64,000 nt of DNA, taken from contig JAVBLP010000006.1 in NCBI GenBank assembly GCA_031553505.1, positions 1 through 64,000 of the forward strand, written 5' to 3'. The DNA is from JAVBLP01 sp031553505. GTDB lineage: Bacteria > Elusimicrobiota > Endomicrobiia > Endomicrobiales > Endomicrobiaceae. Below the pieces are notes generated by a model. The model had not been told where the DNA came from, searched no databases, and saw only the letters and a program-made list of their open reading frames with translations. A program made the position numbers and the translations under genes. Numbering within the stretch: position 1 is the stretch's first letter; each line of letters starts with the position of its first letter. This document shows positions 33,101-37,683 of this stretch, piece by piece.

Positions 33101-33592
33101 AATATTACGGCTGCATATCAGAAAGCAGTCGCGGCTGTATTGAAATCGGACTTAACTCCTGGAGAAATTGTGGTGGAAACAAAGCTTCTCAGCATGGTCA
33201 GAGACCTGTTGATTATGGTAAATAAAGCGGATAATAAGCAGGATGTGGTTTCATTGCTTGGCAAAGCCCAACTTAATGAAGCGGAATTTGCGTCTATAGT
33301 TACCAACCTTGTGATAAGCAAAGCGGTTAACCATAATGTGCTTATAACGGCTATGGACGAAGTAAAAACAGCGTTTGTTGAAGCCGGCGAAGAAGATTTT
33401 GTGATAGATATGAATAAGATAAGGGACGCTTTGCAGAAGAAAGAAACCGGAATGGAAAAAGTCGCAAGATTTTTCAGTATGGATACTAATATTGAAGATG
33501 TCCTTCCTAAACTTGAAAGCGATACGAATATCAAAAAGAGAGGCGGCATGATGTCTCCTATGATGGCAAGGGCATTTGCAACCGCCGCATAA
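15191..33592 (+). CDS. Giant exported multidomain protein (6133 aa) with SecA-like ATPase core and two C39-like domains
   Basis: One uninterrupted 18.4-kb frame. Start: ATG 15191 after GGGGG; a GTG at 15137 with its own GGAG is the alternative. Residues 1-43 form a long basic signal peptide ending AYG|Q. A papain/C39-like domain follows, with NC-A-T-D (Cys343), DHFVTV (His432) and TDPN (Asp448). Residues about 584-1117 are Ala/Lys/Glu coiled coil. About 1130-2620 is Ser/Thr/Gly/Asn-rich and beta-like. About 2630-3010 is a series of Gly/Ala-rich hydrophobic helices as in toxin translocation regions, and about 3445-3540 is coiled coil. About 4040-4590 is a SecA-like helicase core: Walker A GMGGGKT (4058-4064), Walker B DEIH (4177-4180), GMSGT (4383-4387), NEAGATGID (4526-4534) and QALKRSGR (4557-4563). 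A hydrophobic hairpin lies at about 5216-5253. A second C39-like domain has NNCG (Cys5733), VHVV (His5830) and Asp5852. The domain calls are by motif; overall function is unknown. Confidence 0.85.
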   Translation: MNFKGKIRGYFEQYWKRNIFSKCVSLIVATCFIFNIANLPAYGQTLTDEEIRKQKEMKQGQAVLYQGHNYATVQQAVMQGDSMAVEEKDGAVRLAGNLVGTMVDGAVSTKGLGASASKLNSENLTKMLRDKVYKVAALEGVVKELGEGQGYQKENVSPTELASKVNAISKKAKISEKEVINALNKLDSAKAAATTKTAVSTVSVATENIKKAAETLTKLTNVFKPSSSGDKENKAIEAYNAAVVKSLVKKTGLSEKELSAVAVKKIAANDKEDKIGGYDASLVNNLVAQTGLTEKEVVSMLKEAEENAKATDVKEGKTIGTTFNNAMSVLKDFLAQGGEIVNCATDALAQVLGSTSKGLLALQALLVDVATGVFTKNNNNLQDNQLMTSMDAMNKVLQAYGKSSAGVAVSLDDFVAGLEDGQSGILWVNEDHFVTVTKNKDGSLSVTDPNVNDGEAVTYTQEGFKKAMSGGEAVDANGNKVKDVNGNAVKYNAVGEDGKIKTLTESKGVSEAKSAETLNETQMQDISGALRAAPSAPSPVANPGAAPSRTLTKYRSVKVGTNDAGAAIYESQAYSVPNPAYGAWVQKKEAYDAYVAEYKAWQADYKQWLTEKKAEEEKARLEAARKAKEARDKMKASAKSANKNDLANLKKESAEAQKKLKEAEDKVLKTAKELAHQQNLTGDKEGAKKTAEDVKKIHSDRKARELEAKTEYETAKKEKQSGAAVKEAKDNLDAATKATKETEQSVKEVETVANHITAQDDLAKKQQDAVKQAQSGTAAQQVDASKALKEAENTAIKAAQDLAAEQKKLGMDDEAKQTQQQVQVNVANGKYDFASAEEARAKKDFSDALKTGNIDEINKTGQNVADKSAAKGKAADEAINALKKEGYEDDAKALEDKVAESLKDTQYSGSGKNYEEKFGNDAAVQVELAKIDRYTAPANTPSSLQSSVIPVYSSGMQPEAKPDYDAEAAKTVNNLIDGLKKTGNEDKIASVTGKYQDQLEKTQDSLAAKAEEKAKKYESALDSAIAGDISSDDLKKSQDDYLDALKGLENTTKALDEIYGASNGTSDDRFAIADEQKRRSDRKAAIGDSIAKTQESINAKTIELAKTINVSAKGPDYNQQAYNTLKSLWDVVATGGKSVYDALTNLSVKLGQGLLSSLRGAADNAALARKGIEVKGNSVTQYGFDNQGMPTTRTIILDSSVVKDASAIKKAFAEGGFKGGLSYLKSSGAFSSESFNDKDGNLIYSASKAGYSPASKDKPAQMAIQYNFYENYAGDNIYFSGVKDGDKKVVVETYTEDGNAPKNTMIFNIKADSKDSVFKTEFDLDVKLQSASLESVERVLEWDKDDDGNVISTSIEFKDDLPSALVDTVISEDETGKQVVDSKIRDLTDAVTYPGKIKGGKGGSGSSDSSPIDKYKDIIKNANGLKIKTEDKDFYKAFKAVDKNHIDLSKATTLEFNNSSGSNSLVVSYTNDKGVTVRTAAGMDANGNQTGIGFGKSEAGVPDDWRSNWKVLTGDSSNASLSYTKSNGQVVEAENVKLGNDWKNDFVLSADKDSLTNSKIDSDGNKYSTKNVTVEGNDITKAKADYSDPSKNTAFIISNVTEKDEDGNPVSYTSTTHEGVAINISDNGKFSYSTNIPAGIPTVASERNYSGGTLVNGKDSYSSGSSISTAIVPRERQGKDADRIELDNSLTINFTFNDDGKFTTNTTDDLSQISGTYVHINYDNNGKKIGEAKGAIEKGGFTKQNSEGISLFEGEVNVGANAYIMPGSNDRVKAKEAAAASTAGKSKEDTTVETNAIINKNADGSISVRDGIVSIRDGSVAIIGENTIFKNGSRDDTVGGFGYLKGGSVQYVKDANGDLTYVALSEGVSATAYVTSTALSYTKTTNFYTNAAVRPETAFSNVYENGTKIDDAVKDIKEFEYIDASGTKTRSVVITRAAGVGRDITNSTDVYTFDKAGTVSIRLAMNATSVITMQNNDGNYVDVYLTKKTEGIVGSDSRALDAESMVTVINNDGSYAVAKYGDLNNAAYVASEGKHGTGSIDEMEDANYEGRKTGTANVSVDENSSDVVMLQSTKEGEPSFSMLDYDNKAGGFYFFGDNKVDGDTKNKFVVDGDIAVGVYQEKGANDSLTHFGKVDGSWQAGTVTTTDNGKKVFGVYARKETGWDKFVSFNWFGDQKQVGYSAVREIGENNKIGRELGVSEPVALAAMQHNGQVVKMYYQKDGGIYVDENEVITVKNCQYKAADGIKNVDIDLKAVLDKNTCKFNVDLVETYLITYVISKEDYEKEQKDVGSYNGGTFMVQDEDGVWQVKSGGTYLRAYNNPETMDVQYEEELTVPYDRLEDEDKIRVKNLELSDIAITGLFGDGATYYFNEIVYDTYSSQFNVSAELVVKGSNAEGITLEADSTVALGGDSSSGSGSSEKPKETLNTRYNVNAKITRTGGSSNSITLKSNDGKDFSVGVSFNLIGNSLTNKTDNKFGYFAAGTSITLLKGTQWETKYTDRLDKNRHDGSNTVITDDTAIFSVDKGDAKVFVKTNTALSALGDLVADSTNIKEGSISFTHNLTVNGAAYNIRAEMAKDTNYKDSSVVSDATGAIVDSGKVSYGGLWDWYGKVDLRNVTVKLESGGLARAVEATWGVIVSVVAFVGGLFTGFDTVSGLSEYAASLLSDKQIGDVTDKEKTSAIFAGVTAIAAVAITIATAGTATTLLGSIALAATATITAVSAAQSIFNASIAFQEGRIGEGFLNLASAAIQIAGGAFIAKGLVTSLQSITLKAIASSLLSGGISGAVGGAATAIVQLIANNGQITNWGDIAQAFATGLLLGMGNIGTITNAINTIKNTAGVFWKTALKTSLSVATNSFMIYRSLDSARHNLREGNFGAAMMDIFMAITFTVTSMTAATGSGKDTIKEVAGKPIGKASEYFGEGVKGISRAALNGETSQVMRQVFNNLTFGQKLAFSLRNGLGLGLASTLIYSSGTIAQNLMNGRPLLEGIDLKTVGIMFAGGLVAGAGLSVINPRLASVWSTKNSLGTLKGYITNPQTFIQGAMSSARSLSMFNAFGNPVFSTIGTNFNALINQIPDASSGWFYKFLGLDDEATFDYGQGVLNKYYNTFFISIDSTDAQTAWSAVRSSFGTGLVQAPFFSMAMPGKAVFNTGSKLGRIFTELGESGPLKGPLTLLAGNKEKSVWLTIAKSNVVGRLTTPVNMKVFQLAQTIFGGAGSALDYIFGSNLQYTMHDSSGNAFHAGIFQFVLGNMSMMFVPSKEAQFSIYDYQALNDVRSKTSGTRAAAEILSGNHKLSSILTDIGREMVIAEASKVFVNTAGVEVVNKILDRSVSSIRYENNTIDATEPVLMQAAVNYAANIIAANMNVGNLKGYSIYTAGKNSGDSSFYYNNILLTEEVFAKAITIKYMEAFAQGNFAGMDAIAKYIDSMSTEGMNAGNVFASKLRMINDINERLTNNEAKRKTLADEILSLEKEKASETIAEKSNWSKQKDLDQKNAEMLSLEKSIKADNAANKDAQYFMSIVNSMQDIKAQHEMITSDVNFMKLATTDGIAAGSKVRINGVMFTVTDEMINKASLFASNTIAKAGLRLAELKAAPASKTAGNITFEQYKQQKLEAALGQIESGKKLSFNTLKAVMEALVFANNAFSPSLFTGAKVVAINGFAIDGAQNHDLGRRIESMTIKSGNDRIEISQNDKIEISKDITLSDLIAMKGNIKNVKFIKFVDISAMKEGVNVSDLPSTKELNFSISGRGAIASFFVSLAAKIGIKVNSGTLNLTNFAFSTGDELALSTNSRLFNQFLKAEREFMIREEGISKEQADINISGFRDRDGGARAFVTQFAIQNKLGAFIGTALYNSMLQTYTTPGSKVELAGYDMYKYSEKLSELAEMKDEDGNYVFGGSKQASSGADKANRLNNLYKFVEAQAQEGTSTPNAQLDTILNDTGFEGNARALMDRINVLISNKDVLTAVKATEAKARQIVDSAILAINNATGTQNKTAVLDSLMTTIKNGIANNTMDGTTGAFILRRFADSALLKATGYMDPRPSQSEMVSAMLRGDNVALGMGGGKTVGATITMLIQRIMFGNAARLEILVGNSDLANYASDTKASMKLAKLVGLTMFDVGSVDYKKADGVQRVIDAYNDHNTIVVMDPTIRGHLRNQAISSGDMKLNAALNSVNVVIVDEIHLWALTRTAAVIGGDNKTPEMDIVKKANDIIEALNLKNISGNELEISNEKVTVKRYDTMQKAQSELSSTSEKIIAVVGERSADRQIIMSQAAYDIVTGVAKSNNFTTTQISSIMRGLLATSEVGGMDLGSDGAVKPVSAKGIENNMVISDIYYQLGFAFKQGLNQNYNGQTLMDFAQNITRTSNTSMQTSLAAIYDRIGANIVGMSGTVAGLEQLIINRAGSSKIYNVSGEGVSKGDFKVYGGNYMKLITDIVNNADNSKNLDNVLTLAKTNESLETIREAVRSVFDMLTKDKGYQIFEFTDRQGKWVSLDQSGREVISNTDIDGKVFTLTNVAENVKTGKRFIIANEAGATGIDYQGKFANIIFDAHLMSNTDLAQALKRSGRPDPSTGMRAQTERYVMYNDIKLTSQTEAFINNKAFVEYAMDVWSGKKARAGGDGEGYLKNDSAVARLKIARGETVGNASSLDIALKDGKLSEQDRIMLVSHIRELYDINSAMTFSVTDSMRDRMVLSPLRQLAISLPQGADKDKVMKTLNDALNRQGGEVNLLVNKVSGTDGKSSDIIKNSFDNSYREAVSVFGKLNLSNSQAKRIVSNHLADLKIADKGYTGLESDFSRGIDGARNISEFVEVMKSYTNYIMPEMSALTPKAEKLVAQAQTSVQSVINQKTSVSLENLGITPAAATVISADAKTAPVQQKAYIPAIVAVPSYNYTAKDIANVRSTAVRAAFNLGLNASPNLASKLHDTKMSLLDRNDIIHEIMQSGVNQLAAQDKTLALLAVSNTESDAARIMKSTRESKLPDEIPVSYNKTREESVAGVIDMYTRTAEDIVASILGKTVSMTFGYEDVAKIITGNNSAVSVVDVILSKISSSNLTDEEKELLKSGLNAYEKALLKPGNAQVKLDKLASDKKDVDFTIADKIRKALYERSVSKAPNNLSKSTDFTRMIANAKNSDALMALISLTPMLFNASGDLLFSNDSQIENLNTMYEKINSIKEQNVKLNWNYKFGDFVKAVKEGDYLTAFEKATRTTSDTVVKEGSKFIPAIGVGIISGIFMSPLFGVLNAVVSAAVPGLLGKITPQSKSKVQKPKWSGINVSALKSDSSFYKLIREIRALQDKKDKARTAAINEVTKDSVGDDEQTNSIMRAMAVQNPAVQQAGAITMSDLDALFANDKAGNSSEITAMILLNNSINTKEGFESLKTYHEASGEKGIDIAALDSSALVNFAVFENVFGKEEALKLDLVSMQGKTPKEILGALTKAEFVSLTGTDYLKSIKAMKYSEVVIKISENALKSYAPIANLTDTLSIETLSDKDFVEHIVSTFKTAQDKVKFDNALSGAIESIHSQNISDDEKKAKIDTLYSNIVYQQYKDKFTADMSLEGFNTNIPSEVRDAFLLHENINLTYIKGNIESLKEKKVSDSFVSKLSVNALNNEKFVQYVLAMSDIDRTAMIATPNITDAINFIYANAVNDEEKINEVKAAVNPKETVLDNQEEVIEVAELEKAPNLVLLPNLPTVKALIAGFKEAGLTGIPLITKKVSELLENTAKTADENTVLGILNNCGIKALTAMSRIRTPSDMASIIASMILDDETPASSGLYVGTLLAAGSNNSGIPLMSLDIFADVGGLVYSATDNLADLQISDTSDVVAVMHKGDSSEVHVVALEGITTDAAGNKIVSYVEDAQLKTATAEAFKNVLGFTGMLLTDKATNKSNKGILASVAASNKEVRSFLDASKLSYASVSDYKAGIEFAKTIVDGVTQPGEINPVLAYALTIWSSAGDMAARLNIDLQKDVIDAKNIDNITAAYQKAVAAVLKSDLTPGEIVVETKLLSMVRDLLIMVNKADNKQDVVSLLGKAQLNEAEFASIVTNLVISKAVNHNVLITAMDEVKTAFVEAGEEDFVIDMNKIRDALQKKETGMEKVARFFSMDTNIEDVLPKLESDTNIKKRGGMMSPMMARAFATAA
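26240..26287 (+). repeat. 24-base tandem duplication inside the giant gene
   Basis: Two adjacent 24-base units (26240-26263 and 26264-26287) differ at only three positions and encode the paired octads DRIEISQN and DKIEISKD. The duplication keeps frame, so it looks like a recent small in-frame expansion of the giant gene. Confidence 0.75.
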
Positions 33593-33604
33593 TAAAACAG
33601 CTTT

Positions 33605-33643
33605 AAAGCGGGCTTGGGATATAATCCTAAGCCCGCTTTTTTA
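33605..33643 (+). terminator. Intrinsic terminator of the giant gene
   Basis: AAAGCGGGCTTGGG pairs with CCTAAGCCCGCTTT around a 7-base loop (one G-T pair) and is followed by a T-rich tract. It begins 12 bases after the stop codon. Confidence 0.9.
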
Positions 33644-33679
33644 TTGAAAAAATAAGCAAATTTTAAAACTATACAAACC

Positions 33680-33708
33680 TTTACAAAGTATAAATAAAAT
33701 ACTACAAT
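33680..33708 (+). promoter_or_regulatory. Sigma-70-type promoter of the TRL-like lipoprotein gene
   Basis: TTTACA (33680-33685), a 17-base spacer and TACAAT (33703-33708) give a good consensus promoter. The transcript would have a leader of about 44 bases including the GGGGGTG ribosome site. Confidence 0.6.
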
Positions 33709-33758
33709 TTGCATGCATTTTTACTTTATCTATAAGTGCAACGGGGGTGACAATAATA

Positions 33759-34076
33759 ATGAAAAAAAGCGTACTTTTTACAATGTTTGCAGTAGTTGCG
33801 TTTGTACTTTCAAGCTGCGCAATGGCAAATCAGCCTGTAACAGGATTTATATATTCTGACGTGAAGGCTCCTTTGACGGCAACAGCAGGAATGAAAGGTA
33901 AAAAAACCGGAACAGCAACCGCTACATCAATCTTGGGCTTGGTAGGACAGGGTGATGCGAGCATCGAAGCTGCCGCTAAAGCCGGCGGAATCACAAAAAT
34001 ATCACACGTTGATTATCACTCAACAAATATTTTGGGTATTTATGCCACTTTCACAACCACAGTTTACGGCGACTAA
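33759..34076 (+). CDS. TRL-like lipoprotein
   Basis: A 105-residue secreted lipoprotein: basic start MKKS, hydrophobic core, and lipobox L17-S18-S19-C20, so Cys20 should be lipidated and the protein anchored in the envelope. The mature part (TGFIYSDVKAPLTATAG, KTGTATATSILGLVGQGDAS, AAAKAGGITKISHVD, NILGIYATFTTTVYG) follows the pattern of TRL-domain proteins, a widespread envelope family of unknown biochemical role. The ATG at 33759 is about 10 bases after GGGGGTG; the in-frame GTG at 33747 overlaps that site and is rejected. It is monocistronic, with its own promoter and terminator, between the giant gene and the first GT-C gene. Confidence 0.82.
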   Translation: MKKSVLFTMFAVVAFVLSSCAMANQPVTGFIYSDVKAPLTATAGMKGKKTGTATATSILGLVGQGDASIEAAAKAGGITKISHVDYHSTNILGIYATFTTTVYGD

Positions 34077-34092
34077 TTTTTGTTAAAGATTT

Positions 34093-34127
34093 AAAAGCCG
34101 CCCGGCTAATAAGCGGGCGGCTTTTTT
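34093..34127 (+). terminator. Intrinsic terminator after the TRL-like gene
   Basis: AAAAGCCGCCCG (34093-34104) pairs with CGGGCGGCTTTT (34114-34125) across a 9-base loop and runs into a T tract. It begins 17 bases after the stop codon. Confidence 0.9.
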
Positions 34128-34224
34128 TTATGAATGTTACGGGCAGCCGTTTTATTTTTCGTTATAAAATTACATGTAATAACCAGCATTGTTTGCCGTG
34201 CATAACTTTACGTTTGTTAATTGC

Positions 34225-34230
34225 TATAAT
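34225..34230 (+). promoter_or_regulatory. Candidate -10 element for the first GT-C/TPR gene
   Basis: Perfect TATAAT, 8 bases before the ATG at 34239. Transcription would begin at or one to two bases before that ATG, or 27-29 bases before the next in-frame ATG at 34266. The -35 region is poor. Confidence 0.45.
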
Positions 34231-34238
34231 ATAACCCA

Positions 34239-35840
34239 ATGAAAGAGGCATCGCATAAATATTTTATGAAATTATCCGGTTTTTTTTACAGAAATAAAAC
34301 TATAATATTTGTTTTTATACTGTTGTTGTTTATGGCTGTTGTTTACGGCAAGAGCTTAAATTATGCTTTTGTGTATTTGGACGACGATGTTCTGATTTTA
34401 AATAAGATTGATTTTATTTCAAAATATGAAAACATTCCAAAATTTTTCACTTCGTCGGTTTACGCTTCAGAAGAAGATTTTTATTACAGACCGGTATTGA
34501 TTTTATCTTTTGCGGTTGATGCAATGCTTGGGGGCATAAACCCGTTTTTTTACCATTTAACTAACCTGCTGTTGCACATATTCGCCATGCTGCTTGTTTT
34601 TACATTTTTAAAAAAATTAAAATTCGATGAACTATTTGTGTTTTTGTTTACGCTTTTATTTTCCGTTCATCCGGCATTTGTGCAGGCTGTCGCCTGGATA
34701 CCAGGGAGAAATGATTCCTTACTTACTATTTTTATCATTTCCGCCCTGATTTTTTTATTTGATTACTTTGAAAAAAACAAAGAACAAAAATATAAATTAG
34801 TTTTATTTATGTTTTCTTATTTAATCGCGCGGCTCACAAAAGAAACGGCGGTAGTAATGACAGTCATTACGCCTTTATTTATGCTTGTTTTTTGTAAGGG
34901 CGTCAAAAAGAAAGATTGGCTAACCATATTGTTATTTGTGGCTGCGGCCGGCTTGATGTATGTATTTATGAGAAATTTCGCGATGACCGGGAAAAATACA
35001 TTAGGTTTGACGGATATGGTAAAAAATGTATTGAAAGGCTGTAATTACATATTTAATTATATTGAATATGGATTAATTCCGGTTAGAACATATTTAATCG
35101 GAGATTACAGAATTCAGTTAAATTTAACTACTCTGTTTGCTTGTATTATTTTTTTAATCCCCATATTGGCTTCGCTGGTGTTTAATGTGGGCAGAAAACA
35201 AATTGTTTTATTCGGGCTATTATGGTTTATTGTTTTTCTTTTGCCTGCTTTTGCTAGGAAAAACTGGATTCTTACCCACAGGCTTTATGTTTCTTATATC
35301 GGCATGCTGATGATATATTTGGAATTTTTTACCGCACTGTTTGCGCGAATTCCGGTTTCCAGAAAGTATATTGTTTTTTTGTATATTATAATTATCGCGG
35401 TGTTTACCCTGTTTTCAAATAAAAGTGTAGAAAGATTTGAAAACCGCGGTGTTTTCTATGCTAATGCGGTTGCCGAGCAGTCTGAAATTCATTTCGCGAG
35501 ACATATGCTGGCTGTTTATTATCTGGAATCGCATATGTATAAAGAGGCAGAAGAACAAATGGAATATGCTTTTACGCTTTTTCCAAGCAAACAGTATTTT
35601 GAGACGCTTGGAAATATTTACTTGCTCAATAAAAAATACGCGCAGGCTCAGGAAATTTTTGAAATGATTTTAAAAGAATATCCCGATGATAAAATGGCTA
35701 TGTATAATTTAAGTTTGATATTATCCGTATCGGGCGACACCCAAAAAGCGTCAGTCCTCGCTGAACGGCTTATAAAACTTTATCCTTCAGATTCATCTTT
35801 TACTGAGCATTACAATAAACTTCAAAAAAATATTAAATAA
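34239..35840 (+). CDS. TMTC-like GT-C membrane glycosyltransferase with C-terminal TPR repeats (paralog 1)
   Basis: A 533-residue protein with about ten membrane helices and a soluble tail of about 130 residues made of TPR-type helices (AEEQMEYAFTLFPSKQYFETLG, QEIFEMILKEYPDDKMAMYN). The first extracytoplasmic loop has the acidic motif YLDDD (Asp48-50) expected for a GT-C catalytic site, and HPAFVQAVAWIPGRNDSL matches the family signature of eukaryotic TMTC O-mannosyltransferases and their bacterial relatives. A lipid-linked sugar donor and a protein or envelope acceptor are likely. Start: ATG 34239 has no RBS but sits just after TATAAT; ATG 34266 is the alternative. Two paralogs lie at 41659-44924 on the other strand. 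Donor and acceptor are unknown. Confidence 0.8.
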   Translation: MKEASHKYFMKLSGFFYRNKTIIFVFILLLFMAVVYGKSLNYAFVYLDDDVLILNKIDFISKYENIPKFFTSSVYASEEDFYYRPVLILSFAVDAMLGGINPFFYHLTNLLLHIFAMLLVFTFLKKLKFDELFVFLFTLLFSVHPAFVQAVAWIPGRNDSLLTIFIISALIFLFDYFEKNKEQKYKLVLFMFSYLIARLTKETAVVMTVITPLFMLVFCKGVKKKDWLTILLFVAAAGLMYVFMRNFAMTGKNTLGLTDMVKNVLKGCNYIFNYIEYGLIPVRTYLIGDYRIQLNLTTLFACIIFLIPILASLVFNVGRKQIVLFGLLWFIVFLLPAFARKNWILTHRLYVSYIGMLMIYLEFFTALFARIPVSRKYIVFLYIIIIAVFTLFSNKSVERFENRGVFYANAVAEQSEIHFARHMLAVYYLESHMYKEAEEQMEYAFTLFPSKQYFETLGNIYLLNKKYAQAQEIFEMILKEYPDDKMAMYNLSLILSVSGDTQKASVLAERLIKLYPSDSSFTEHYNKLQKNIK

Positions 35841-35904
35841 AATCATAGTATAAGCAAAACCCGTAAATTCCTTATATAAGTAGAAAAATCCGGCACTTTT
35901 TATG

Positions 35905-35910
35905 TATAAT
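35905..35910 (+). promoter_or_regulatory. Candidate -10 element for the PPi-PFK gene
   Basis: TATAAT lies 36 bases upstream of the ATG at 35947, leaving a leader of about 30 bases that contains the strong GGAGGA ribosome site. No clear -35 was seen at 16-18 bases. Confidence 0.4.
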
Positions 35911-35946
35911 AGACCCAATATTTTTTTAATTGGAGGACTCACAAAA

Positions 35947-37629
35947 ATGTCTCGCAAAAACAATGTTTCAGAACTTCAGATTGAAAGGCGCAAATTCAAA
36001 CCGGTTCTTCCGGAAGTTTTAAAAAACGGCCCCGCTTTTGTAAAGGCTAAAAACGGCAAACCCACAAAATCCATAGCCGACCAGGCAAAAGTTAAAGATA
36101 TTTTTGATTATACATACGGCTTGCCTGAAGTGACGTTCACAAAAGGCATTAACCTTTCGGTTAAAAAGAAAGCCATAAAAGTAGCCGTAGTTCTTTCAGG
36201 CGGCCAGGCGCCAGGAGGGCATAATGTTATAGCCGGTCTTTTTGACGGTTTAAAAAAAGCAAACAAAAATAACCAGCTTATAGGTTACCTCGGCGGGCCT
36301 TCCGGAATATTGGAGAACAAATATAAAATTATATCAGAAAAAGTGCTTTTGGATTACAGAAACACCGGCGGTTTTGACTTTATACAGTCCGGCAGGACTA
36401 AAATTGAAACGCCTGACCAGTTTTTGACGGCAAAAAACAATATACTTAAAACTAAAGTTGACGCTTTGGTAGTTGTCGGCGGAGACGATTCAAATACAAA
36501 CGCCGCGCTTATAGCCGAATACGTTAAAAAAGAAAACCTTGTTGAAAAATGCGTTGTCGGCGTTCCTAAAACCATAGACGGCGATTTGAAAAACAGCCAT
36601 ATTGAAACTTCATTCGGTTTTGACACGGCTACAAAAATATACGCTGAGCTTGTAGGCAATATCTGCAGAGACGTAAATTCAGCCCAGAAATACTGGCATT
36701 TTGTAAGGCTTATGGGCAGAAGCGCTTCGCATATAACTTTGGAAGTCGGCTTTAAAACCCAGCCCAATATAGTGCTTATCGGCGAAGAAGTGTTAGCAAA
36801 AAAAATGACTTTGGCGCAGGTTGTAGAAGGCATCGTAAACGTAATAGTAAAACGCGCAAAAACGGGCAAAAATTTCGGAGTCGCTTTGGTGCCGGAAGGT
36901 TTGATTGAGTTTATCCCAGAAATGAAGGCGCTTATTTCAGCCCTTAATGATGTTTTAGCCGAAAACGCTTCAACGCTTTCAAAAATGAACTCTATTGAAG
37001 ATAAAAAAGAGTTCCTTTATAAAAAGCTCCCCAAAAATTTAGCAAGCCTTATGCGTTCTCTTCCCGCGGGAATATCTTCGCAGCTTATGTTAGACAGGGA
37101 TCCGCACGGCAATGTGCAGGTTTCATTGATAGAAACCGAAAAACTTTTGATTGAGATGGTACAGAAGAGGCTTTCAGATCTTAAAAAAGCCGGTAAATAC
37201 GGCGGCAAATTTTCCGCGATTACGCACTTCTTCGGTTATGAAGGGCGCTGCGGTATTCCGTCAAACTTTGACGCGAATTATACATATGCTTTGGGTTATA
37301 ACGCGGCAGTTTTGGCGCTTAACAACCTTACAGGCTACCTTTCATCGGTAAGAAACCTTACGCAGCCTTCAAAACAGTGGGTTTGCGGCGGCATTCCTCT
37401 TACTATGATGATGAATATGGAAAGAAGGCACGGCAAAGAAAAGCCTGTTATCCAAAAAGCTCTTGTTGATTTAAAAGGCAAACCTTTTAAAGAATTTGTA
37501 AAGAAAAGAGATGAATGGGCGGTTACGGAAAGCTATATGTTCCCCGGGCCTATACAATATTTCGGGCCTGCGGCAGTAACGGATATGACAACAAAAACTT
37601 TGCAGTATGAAAAAAGCGGTAAAAAGTAA
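35947..37629 (+). CDS. pfp: Pyrophosphate-dependent 6-phosphofructokinase
   Basis: Reversible phosphorylation of fructose-6-P using PPi, replacing ATP-PFK in glycolysis and usable for gluconeogenesis. The 560-residue protein belongs to the long PFP clade: GGQAPGGHNVI near the N-terminus, GGDDSNTNA with Asp180-Asp181, and PKTIDGDL. The GGDDS motif, with Asp where ATP enzymes have Gly, is the known marker of PPi use. The ATG at 35947 has GGAGGA 9 bases upstream; the frame is open 15 codons earlier but that stretch overlaps the promoter. A hairpin terminator follows. With PEPCK nearby it points to a PPi-linked anaerobic glycolysis. Confidence 0.94.
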   Translation: MSRKNNVSELQIERRKFKPVLPEVLKNGPAFVKAKNGKPTKSIADQAKVKDIFDYTYGLPEVTFTKGINLSVKKKAIKVAVVLSGGQAPGGHNVIAGLFDGLKKANKNNQLIGYLGGPSGILENKYKIISEKVLLDYRNTGGFDFIQSGRTKIETPDQFLTAKNNILKTKVDALVVVGGDDSNTNAALIAEYVKKENLVEKCVVGVPKTIDGDLKNSHIETSFGFDTATKIYAELVGNICRDVNSAQKYWHFVRLMGRSASHITLEVGFKTQPNIVLIGEEVLAKKMTLAQVVEGIVNVIVKRAKTGKNFGVALVPEGLIEFIPEMKALISALNDVLAENASTLSKMNSIEDKKEFLYKKLPKNLASLMRSLPAGISSQLMLDRDPHGNVQVSLIETEKLLIEMVQKRLSDLKKAGKYGGKFSAITHFFGYEGRCGIPSNFDANYTYALGYNAAVLALNNLTGYLSSVRNLTQPSKQWVCGGIPLTMMMNMERRHGKEKPVIQKALVDLKGKPFKEFVKKRDEWAVTESYMFPGPIQYFGPAAVTDMTTKTLQYEKSGKK

Positions 37630-37637
37630 AAGAATCC

Positions 37638-37668
37638 GAAGGCGGCTCCAAAAGAGCCGCCTTCTTCA
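37638..37668 (+). terminator. Intrinsic terminator after the PPi-PFK gene
   Basis: GAAGGCGGCTC (37638-37648) pairs perfectly with GAGCCGCCTTC (37654-37664) over the loop caaaa. The downstream T tract is short, and the aldehyde dehydrogenase gene starts 20 bases after the stem, so some read-through is likely. Confidence 0.75.
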
Positions 37669-37683
37669 TTTATAGGGGGGAAT

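Noticed and set aside
22291..33714. Several minus-strand frames of 90-200 codons opposite the giant gene
   Set aside because: They are Ser/Leu/Ala-rich antisense products of a single long coding strand and have no own promoters or domains.
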